The translations under genes were made by a program, and so were the position numbers. The notes below the pieces were generated by a model. That model was given only the letters and a program-made list of their open reading frames with translations. It had not been told where the DNA came from and made no database searches. From assembly GCA_017746715.1 (NCBI GenBank), contig JAGHZQ010000047.1, positions 1 to 64,000 of the forward strand: DNA of 64,000 bases, written 5' to 3'. Origin of the DNA: Cyanobacteria bacterium SBLK (GTDB taxonomy: Bacteria; Cyanobacteriota; Cyanobacteriia; Cyanobacteriales; Spirulinaceae). Positions 45,401 through 53,100 of this stretch are shown here, piece by piece; position 1 is the first letter of the stretch; every line of letters starts with the position of its first letter.

Positions 45401-48400
45401 AGGCCGCCCTCAAACAGAAAAATGCCGAATTGCAAGCGATCTTCGAAGCCATTCCCGATCTGTTTTTCCGCATGTCTGCCGAAGGGGTCTTTTTGGATTA
45501 CAAAGCCTCGCCTTTTGCCGATTTATACGCGCCCCCCGAAGCCTTTTTAGGCAAGCAAATTTCCGAGGTCATGCCAGAAGGCATCGGCGAACAAATTCAG
45601 CAAACCATCGACGAGGCATTGAGCGGTCAAGCCCTCGTTACTCTCGAATACGTGCTGCCCATCGGCGATATTGAAGAATATTTCGAGTGTCGCACGGTCT
45701 CGTTTTCCGCCGACCAAGTGGTTTGTATCATTCGCAAAATTAGCGATCGCAAACGAGTCGAATTAGAACTGCGTCGCAGCGAAGCCAAACAACGCGCCCT
45801 CATCGATGCCATTCCCGATCTCCTCATTCGCATGCGAGCCGATGGCACTTATCTGGAAATGATGTGCGGGGGGCGAGTCGAAGAAGTGTTTCATCCCGAT
45901 CTGCGAGGGGGAGTTGCCAATATCTACGATATTCTCCCCCGAGACAAAGCCGAGGAACGCATGGAGTATATTGCCCGCGCCCTCGCCGAAGAAGAACCGC
46001 AAATCTATGAGTATCAATTGGCGATCGCCGAGAAAACCTTAGAGGAAGAAGCGAGAATCGTTCCTTACGGCAGCGATGAAGTCTTAGTGATGATTCGAGA
46101 TATCAGCGATCGCAAGCGAGCTGAAGATGGATTGCGGGCGGCCTTGGCACAAAATCGCGCCCTCATCGATGCCATTCCCGATCTGCTCATCCGCATTCGC
46201 GAGGATGGAGTCTGTTTAAATATTCTCAGTGGCGGAGAAGTCCAGCCATTCGATCCCGAAAAGATGCAAGAAAAAGCCAATGTTTGGGATATTTTTCCTC
46301 CCGACGCCGCCCGAGAGCGCATGGATTGCATTCAACGCGCTCTCGCCACCGGGCAAACCCAAAGCTACGAATATCAATTAGAACAAGACGGGCACATTTG
46401 GGACGAAGAAGCGCGCATCGTGCCTTGCGGTCGGGATGAAGTCCTGTTGATGGTTCGCGATATCGGCGATCGCAAGCGAGCCGAAGCAGAACTGCGCCAA
46501 AGCGAAGCCAAAAATCGCGCCCTCCTGCAAGCCATTCCCGATCTCTTAATTCGCACGAATGCCGAAGGAGTACAACTAGACGTGATGAGCGGCGGTCAAG
46601 TCGAGCTTTTCGATAGCGAAGTGGAGCAGGTCAATACCAATATCATCGATATTCTGCCCGCCGAGGCCGTCCGGGAGCGCATGAACTACATTCAACGCGC
46701 TTTATCAACCAATACTCTCCAAGTTTACGAGTATCAATTAATCAAGGGAGATAAAATTTGGGATGAAGAAGCGCGCATCGTGCCTTCCGGAGAGAATGAA
46801 GTTTTGGTGATGATTCGGGATATCGGCGATCGCAAGCGAGCGGAAATGGAGCGCGATCGCTTCTTTACCCAATCGACTGACATGCTTGGAATTGGAGACT
46901 TCGACGGTTACTTCCGGCGAGTGAATCCCGCTTGGGAAACTACGTTAGGATATCGGGCCGCAGAACTGGCGGGCCGTCATTCCATGGAGCTCGTTCATCC
47001 CGACGATCTCGAAGTCGCCCTCGCAACCCTAGCAAAACTGGGGGAAGGAGATAGCGTCGTTAATTTGGAGATTCGCTATCGATGCAAAGATGGATCCTAT
47101 AAATGGTTGACCTGGAATGCGACTCCCTTTCCCCCAGAGCGCCTCATTTATGCCGTCGCTCGGGATATCACCGCCCAAAAGAACTATAAAGCCAACCTCG
47201 AGCGAGAGCGCCGCCAACTCCAGCAAATCGTCAAAAATGCCCCCGTTGCCATGGCCATGTTCGATCGCCAGATGAACTTTCTCGCCCATAGCGATCGCTG
47301 GTTGATAGACTACGAACTCCCCCAAATGCCCCTTGTGGGTTGGAACTATTACGATATTTTCGCCGATATCCCCGAACGATGGCGAGAGGCACATCAACGC
47401 GCCCTGCAAGGGGAAAAACTCTCCCAGTCCGAGGATATCTTCGAGCGAGAAGACGAACAAGCATTTTACTTGCGTTGGGCATTGCATCCTTGGCACGAAC
47501 CCGACGGCGCGATCGGCGGTATCGTCATGGTCACCGATCGCATCGACGAACTCGTCCGAGGAAGAGAAGCCGCCCTCGAGGCCGCCCGACTCAAATCGCA
47601 ATTCCTAGCCAACATGAGCCACGAAATTCGCACCCCCATGAATGGCGTTTTGGGCATGACCGAGTTATTATTGGATACACCCCTCAATCGGCAGCAGCTA
47701 GATTTCGTCCAAACCTTGAGAAGTAGCGGCGAAAATTTACTGGCGATTATCAACGATATTTTAGATTTTTCCAAACTCGAAGTCGGCGAAATGCGCTTAG
47801 ATGCCCGAGGATTCGATCTCAATGGCGCGATCGAAGAGCTATTAGATTTATTTGCCCCCCAAAGTCGCGCCAAAGGTTTAGAGCTAGCCTGCGTTCTCGA
47901 ACGAGAAGTTCCGCCTTTTCTCAAAGGCGATGACGTTCGCTTGCGCCAAATTCTCACCAATCTCCTCGGTAATGCCCTCAAATTTACCGATCGCGGCGAA
48001 ATTACGTTAACGATAACCAACACTTCGGCTTCGCTCCCTTCGACTTCCCTCGAGGCAAGCAGTGCCAGCAACCAACAACCAACAACCCATAAATTATATT
48101 TTGCGATTAAAGATACGGGAATTGGCATTTCTCCAGAAGGACAAAAGAAACTGTTTCAATCTTTCTCTCAAGTCGATGCCTCCAATACGCGCAAGTATGG
48201 AGGAACGGGGTTGGGGTTGGCCATTTGCAAGGAATTAGTCCAGTTAATGGGCGGGGAAATCGGTGTCGATAGCGTCCCCGATCGCGGTTCTACATTCTGG
48301 TTTACAGCAATTTTTGAGGCTTTAACTACCGAAGAGAAAGCCGAGATTCCTCCTCGTACGGACCTGCAAACTTCCCTGACCGCTCTTGCTGGGAAAAAGT

Positions 48401-50115
48401 TACTCGTTATCGATGATAATGCCACCAATCGCAAAGTCGTGCGCTTGCAAGCAAGAGCCTGGGGAATGGAAGTCGATGAAGCCCAAAGCGGCACTGTTGC
48501 CTTGGCAATCCTGCGTTTGGCGGCGGTTCTGGGAAAACCCTACGATTTTGCCTTAGTTGATATGCAAATGCCAGAGATGAGCGGGGATGACCTCGGACGA
48601 CAAATTCGCAGTGAAGCCGAACTCAATCGCACTCAATTGATTATGATGGCTTCTCTCGATGATGTCGATTTATTCTCCCAATTGCGAGAAATCGGATTTG
48701 CCAACTATTTTCTCAAACCCATCGTAGCTTCGCGTTTATTGCATTGCTTGCTCGAGGCGGCTGGCGATGCACCAGTCCGGAGCGCGGAGAAAGAAGCCAT
48801 TCTCTCTCCAACAGAAGCAGAAACCGCCCCAGTTGCCATTGCCGGAAAAATTTTAGTTGTGGAAGATACCCTCGTCAATCAGAAAGTCGTCTTAAATCAG
48901 TTGCGCTTGTTAGGCTATAAGGCAGACTGTGCCGAGAACGGTCGCGAGGCATTAGCACGTTGGGAAGAAGGCAATTACAACCTCATTTTTATGGATTGTC
49001 AAATGCCCGTGATGGATGGCTATCAAGCAACGCAAATCCTGCGACAGCGCGAAGATGAGGAGAAACGTACGATTATCGTGGGTTTGACGGCTTATGCCAT
49101 GAAAGGCGATCGCGAAAAATGTCTCGATGCAGGCATGGACGACTATCTTGCCAAACCCGTTTCCAAGAATGATTTATCAGCAATGTTAGAGAAATGGCTT
49201 CATCAGTCACCCGTCACCGGTCACCCGGCACCGGTCGCCCGTCATCAATCTCCCCTAACCCCCCTTCGTAAGGAAGGAAAAGAAGGAAGGACAATCGTCG
49301 ATCTCGAACAATTGGATGCGATTACCGATGGCGATCGCGAATTCCAAGAAGAATTATTGCGATCGTTTATCGAGGATGCGTGCGAGGATGTCTTGCAGGC
49401 AAAACAAGCCATACAAGTAGAAGATTTTCAGACCCTCGAACAAAAAATTCATCGCATTAAAGGGGCAGCCGCCAATTTAGCCATTACAGAATTATCGCAA
49501 GTTGCGGCTGTCTTAGAACAACAAGCTCGCGAAAAACAATTAGAAAATCCCGATCGCCTGCTTGCACAAATAGAACAACTCATAGAAGGCGTTCAACATT
49601 TTTTAGAGACAACGCTTATCAGTCACCAGTCACCAGTCGAACAACCAACCCTTCGGCTTCGCTCAGTGCCAGCAACCAACCCTTCGGCTTCGCTCAGTGC
49701 CAGCAATCCTTCGGCTTCGCTCAGTGCCAGCAACCAACCCTTCGGCTTCGCTCAGTGCCAGCAACCAACAACCAAACAACTTGTCGATCGCGAATTTTTG
49801 CAAAGTATTTCCGGCGGCGATCGCGATTTTGAAATTGAATTATTCCATTCATTTTTGAACGATGTCGAGACAGAATTACAAGGTGCAAAAGTCGCATTAG
49901 AAACAGACAATTACACCGATTTAATTCAAAGAGGAAACTCTTTAAAAGGAGCAGCTGAAAGTCTTGGAGTCGGAGAAATTCCCAATTTGTCAGAGCGATT
50001 GATTGAAGAAGTCTCACAATGCGATCGAGAGGCGATCGCTCTTGTTTTCGAGGAAATTGAAGTCATTTTACATCATGTTAAAATAGAATTAAATTTACCA
50101 GCGAAAGACGAGTGA
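42472..50115 (+). CDS. Giant hybrid kinase: REC-PAS(x12)-HisKA-HATPase-REC-REC-HPT-HPT
   Basis: A 2547-residue cytosolic kinase from ATG 42472 (MDNNTSYNILLVEDN; TAGGA upstream). A receiver at ~7-140 is followed by a coiled coil and about twelve PAS/PAC units to ~1700; each ends in D(I/V)(S/T/G)DRK-type PAC motifs. PAS 8-10 (about 45766-46850) are near-copies. HisKA has His1717 (MSHEIRTPMNGVLGM), followed by ATPase, two receivers (LVDMQMPEMSG; FMDCQMPVMDG), an HPT with His2327 (HRIKGAAANL) and a second HPT where that residue is Asn2489 (NSLKGAAES). Intergenic-type repeats are embedded in frame at ~48025-48085, 49201-49285 and 49618-49775. The next kinase overlaps its stop. Confidence 0.93.
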   Translation: MDNNTSYNILLVEDNLVDTRLLKILLLNIPNFAIGLTCAKTLAEALDHLKSDRFDGILLDLFLPDCQGLETLTHLKQKSLARRSHSPETWQWQALPPIVVLTGLEDEQTALKAIQVGAQDYLLKGELSSRLLIRTLHYSIERSKIEELLRQASEELDAELSQRTANLRRTLKELETEISRRQQAEAQLRREQENLEGVVRERTAELEARNEQLRQEIDRRRQSEAALRESEERYRSVIEGSKEIIFQGDREGNWCFLNPAWEEILGYDVAESLGKSAFEFIHPSDRPHAIEELGKLIGGRSDTSHWQMKWMHADGSIRWLEAFANPQIAVGGEREGIAGILRDVTARKRSEDQLKLYREIVANASDAIAIIDPAGYYLEQNRAHADLIGYSDEELERETPTIHMGNETFGEIAGELSETGVYRGEVVSFTKTGETLDLDLSAFTIWDDSGEPACYVGVKRDISDRKRIERELRFTQFAVDNAAETIVWLNDRGQFVRANRAAREISGYSQLEWLNLSIFDLDPNFTPEGWSEFWQQLEGRGSRVLESLWQNKNGNLIPIEVLANSLEFDGQEYICAFIRDIRDRIAAQIALQDSEERFRHTFEQAAVGIAQVYPNGKFARVNQKLCQILGYTPEELMRLNFRDITHPEEYDISVERVNQLLRRERETYSLEKRYIRKDGTSAWTNLTVSLVWTLENTPKHFVSIFQDISDRKEAEAKLQETTLAKQQVQAELDRIMTSLEDIVWSFDAQTWQLTYINPAVEKIFGRKAEEFIADSNLWLELTHPDDRDRVAAETQILLAVGDRRLEYRILRPDGTVRWISYHARATYDEAGKPLRIDGITSDITPRKEVEEALERERALLRCLIDSIPDFIFYKDCEGIYLGCNLAFAQFLGRSEADIVDRTDLELFDSQELAAKVRDRDRAVLEAGCAQNHEEWAIYPDGSRRRLDTLKTPFIGANGEVWGIIGITRDITDRKEAEAALKQKNAELQAIFEAIPDLFFRMSAEGVFLDYKASPFADLYAPPEAFLGKQISEVMPEGIGEQIQQTIDEALSGQALVTLEYVLPIGDIEEYFECRTVSFSADQVVCIIRKISDRKRVELELRRSEAKQRALIDAIPDLLIRMRADGTYLEMMCGGRVEEVFHPDLRGGVANIYDILPRDKAEERMEYIARALAEEEPQIYEYQLAIAEKTLEEEARIVPYGSDEVLVMIRDISDRKRAEDGLRAALAQNRALIDAIPDLLIRIREDGVCLNILSGGEVQPFDPEKMQEKANVWDIFPPDAARERMDCIQRALATGQTQSYEYQLEQDGHIWDEEARIVPCGRDEVLLMVRDIGDRKRAEAELRQSEAKNRALLQAIPDLLIRTNAEGVQLDVMSGGQVELFDSEVEQVNTNIIDILPAEAVRERMNYIQRALSTNTLQVYEYQLIKGDKIWDEEARIVPSGENEVLVMIRDIGDRKRAEMERDRFFTQSTDMLGIGDFDGYFRRVNPAWETTLGYRAAELAGRHSMELVHPDDLEVALATLAKLGEGDSVVNLEIRYRCKDGSYKWLTWNATPFPPERLIYAVARDITAQKNYKANLERERRQLQQIVKNAPVAMAMFDRQMNFLAHSDRWLIDYELPQMPLVGWNYYDIFADIPERWREAHQRALQGEKLSQSEDIFEREDEQAFYLRWALHPWHEPDGAIGGIVMVTDRIDELVRGREAALEAARLKSQFLANMSHEIRTPMNGVLGMTELLLDTPLNRQQLDFVQTLRSSGENLLAIINDILDFSKLEVGEMRLDARGFDLNGAIEELLDLFAPQSRAKGLELACVLEREVPPFLKGDDVRLRQILTNLLGNALKFTDRGEITLTITNTSASLPSTSLEASSASNQQPTTHKLYFAIKDTGIGISPEGQKKLFQSFSQVDASNTRKYGGTGLGLAICKELVQLMGGEIGVDSVPDRGSTFWFTAIFEALTTEEKAEIPPRTDLQTSLTALAGKKLLVIDDNATNRKVVRLQARAWGMEVDEAQSGTVALAILRLAAVLGKPYDFALVDMQMPEMSGDDLGRQIRSEAELNRTQLIMMASLDDVDLFSQLREIGFANYFLKPIVASRLLHCLLEAAGDAPVRSAEKEAILSPTEAETAPVAIAGKILVVEDTLVNQKVVLNQLRLLGYKADCAENGREALARWEEGNYNLIFMDCQMPVMDGYQATQILRQREDEEKRTIIVGLTAYAMKGDREKCLDAGMDDYLAKPVSKNDLSAMLEKWLHQSPVTGHPAPVARHQSPLTPLRKEGKEGRTIVDLEQLDAITDGDREFQEELLRSFIEDACEDVLQAKQAIQVEDFQTLEQKIHRIKGAAANLAITELSQVAAVLEQQAREKQLENPDRLLAQIEQLIEGVQHFLETTLISHQSPVEQPTLRLRSVPATNPSASLSASNPSASLSASNQPFGFAQCQQPTTKQLVDREFLQSISGGDRDFEIELFHSFLNDVETELQGAKVALETDNYTDLIQRGNSLKGAAESLGVGEIPNLSERLIEEVSQCDREAIALVFEEIEVILHHVKIELNLPAKDE
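45415..46850 (+). repeat. Tandem array of near-identical PAS-coding units
   Basis: Four consecutive ~360-bp units each encode ALIDAIPDLL(I/F)R-type starts and RARIVP...VLVMIRDI(S/G)DRK ends. Units 2-4 (from ~45766) share most residues including the EEARIVP and YEYQL phrases, so they arose by recent tandem amplification of one PAS domain. Confidence 0.8.
49650..49764 (+). repeat. Four in-frame copies of a 26-bp repeat inside a kinase gene
   Basis: The core CTTCGGCTTCGCTCAGTGCC begins at 49651, 49682, 49709 and 49740. Copy 1 is translated as TLRLRSVPA, copies 2 and 3 as PSASLSAS and copy 4 as PFGFAQCQQ, so all three frames are used. The units lie in the linker between the two HPT domains and are joined by CAACCAAC-type spacer sequence seen elsewhere only between genes. 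Confidence 0.9.
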
Positions 50116-53100
50116 TGGCAACAATATTTTCTCCTTTAACAAGAAAAGAGGCGCTGATTTTATTTCTTCTGACTCTTTTGGGAGGATTGGGTAACTATTT
50201 TAATTTCTCTCTTTTATTTGGGGTTGACTTTCTTTTTGGCGGGATTTTTGTATGGCTGACGATGTTTCTTTATGGAGCGGGTTGGGGTGTTTTAGTAGCC
50301 ATAGTGATTAATACCTATACAATCGCCCTTTGGGGACATCCTTATGCGTTGATTAGTTTTGTTTTGGAAGTGGCGATCGCGGGAGCAATGTGGCAGCGAA
50401 GTCAACGCAATTTAGTAGCTCTCGATCTCTTATTTTGGGTATTTGTTGGCTGTCCTTTAGCGTGGCTATTTTATTCTCAATTCTTACAATTACCTTCTAT
50501 CCCAGTTTGGCTCATTATTTTTAAGCAACCCATTAATGGAATTTTGAATGCTTTTATTGCTAATTTAATTTGGCTTTATTCTCCACTACGGAATAGGTTG
50601 CAACAAACAAAAAAACATTTAACTCTCTCGTTTCAACAAACGCTCTTTAATGTTTTCTTTAGTTTTATTTTTATTCCAACTTTATTTGTTATTGCGCTCA
50701 ATGGTCGCTCTGAATATGTAGCGATCGCGACGCGAATCGAAAATCAAACTACGCCAATTATTGAATATTTAGCCGAAGATTTTCAAAACGAAATAGAGTT
50801 GTTGGTGCGCGGTTTAAGTGCCATAAGTTATGAGATAATCCACGCGGATGGCAAAGAATTTCCACAACTAGAAATTCTTTTAATCAAACTCAAAAATATA
50901 CTGCCTTTATTCAACCATATTTGCGTTCTCGATCGCGACAACAGAATCCTAGCGGCAATTCCTGCGGGAAATCATTCTTCTTTGTCAACTTCTACCGATC
51001 CAAATCGTTCATTCGATCTAACTTTCCGCTTTAGACAAGATCCCACAACTGTTATCTATAATCCAGAAAAGTCGAGTCTCGATTTTCATTTATCCGTGCT
51101 CAACGGAAAAACGAGTTTAGGACAGATTATCGGTCAATATTCATTAAAAGAATTGCAAGAACATATTGTACATCTTAAAGAAGATAGTATTGGTTTTGAA
51201 ATTACCCTATTAGATGAAAAAAGACGCGCTATTGTAGGAACGCGATCGCCAGAAGAAAGAGAGCACTTGCATCGCGACTTTTCCCCACATCATTCTCCCA
51301 GCGATCGCTTAACCTATTGGATGCCTAAAGATATGGCATTACCGACAATGCTCCTCTGGCGCACTTCTTTTTATCGCCAAGAACTTCCCATCGCCGTCAA
51401 TATCCCCTTGAGTCTCGCGATCGACATTCCTCTTGCACCTTATATCGATGCCTTACAACAGCTGTACGCGCGAGATTTAGCGTTAGGATTTGCGATCGCA
51501 TTTTTCGCGGCAATTTTCGCTCGCTTTCTCAGTCAGAGATTAATTTTCCCCGTAACCCAACTCGCCGAAAAAACGACTAATTTTCCGGAAAAATTACTCA
51601 ATCGAGAACAACTTTTTTGGCAGCGGAGTTCCATTCGCGAAATTAATACCCTCATCTATAATTTTCAGGAAATGGCGCAGACCTTACAAGAACAATTTGG
51701 GACTTTACAAGATATCAATCAAGTCTTAGAACAACGAGTCAAAGAGCGCACGCAAGAACTAGAAGGAGCTCTCAGAGAACAAAAATCGATCGCGCAATCT
51801 TTGCAAGAGAGCGAAAATCGCTTGCAGCGCTATCAAGAACATTTAGAAGATTTAGTTGAGGAACAAACCCAACAACTACAGGCAGAAATTCAAGAGCATC
51901 GACAAACCTCAAAAGCCTTAAAATATCGCGCCGATCTCGAACAACTGATTACACAAATTTCTAGTCGATTTATCAATATTAAAAGCAACGAACTCGACGC
52001 AGCTATCGATCGCGCCCTGCAAGAAATTTGCGAATTTACCGATAGCGATCGCGGTAATATTTTTCGCGTTTCTCCAGACGATAGAGCGATCGGGAAAACT
52101 CATGAATGGTGTGCGGACGGCATCGAACCCGCGATCGCCCAATCCCAAAATATGCCCCTCGAAATCGTGCCTTGGTTTAGAGAACAGCTCTATTGTTTTG
52201 AGGTCATTCACATTCCTTGTATTGCTAATTTGCCCCCGCAAGCGCAAACCGAGAAAGAAATTTTACAATCTTTTGGCATTCAATCCCTGCTAGCCATTCC
52301 TCTCGTGTTCCGCGATCGCCTCTTGGGTTTTTTATCTTTTGATGGCATCAAAAGACCCAAAATATGGGCAAGGGAAACCCTCGATTTATTGAAGGTCGTT
52401 GGCGAAATTGTTGCCAATACTCTCATCCGCGTGGAAGCCGAATCGGAACAATACAAACTGGCGTTATTAGTAGAAAATAGTCAAGATTTCATTGCTGTTG
52501 CCGATCTTCAAGGGCAAACCTTTTATCTCAACCAAGGAGGATGTAATTTAGTTGGATTGACCGGTATAGAGGAAGTGCATTCTCGGCGAATTCCAGACTA
52601 TCTCTTTGCTTCTGACTGGGAGTTTTTCCAAAATACCGTATTGCCAGAGATTTGGGAAAACGAACAATGGCAAGGCGAAATGAGACTCAAACATTTTCAA
52701 ACTGAAGAGGCAATTGAGGTTGAAATGAACCTATTTCTCGTGCGCGATCGCCAAACTGGAGAACCCCTCTATATGGCTACCGTTCAACGGGATATTCGCG
52801 AACGAAAACGCTACGAACGGGCATTACAACAAGAACGGCAACAACTCCAACAAATTATCATTCACGCCCCCGTCGCCATGGCATTATTCGATCGCCAGAT
52901 GAACTATCTCGCTTACAGTAACAAGTGGTTGGAAGACTACGACTTAAATTCGGGAGAATCTCTTATCGGTCAAAACCATTACGAGATCGTTCCCGATTTA
53001 AAAGCCGAATGGAAACAATTTTACGAGAGAGGATTGAGTGGAGAAACCTTCGCCAATACCGAGGATTTATGGGAACGAGACGATGGTGGCAAAACTTATT

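Noticed and set aside
49650..49764. CRISPR-like regular repeats
   Set aside because: Spacing is 27-31 bp start to start with spacers of 1-5 bp, and the tract lies inside a coding gene.
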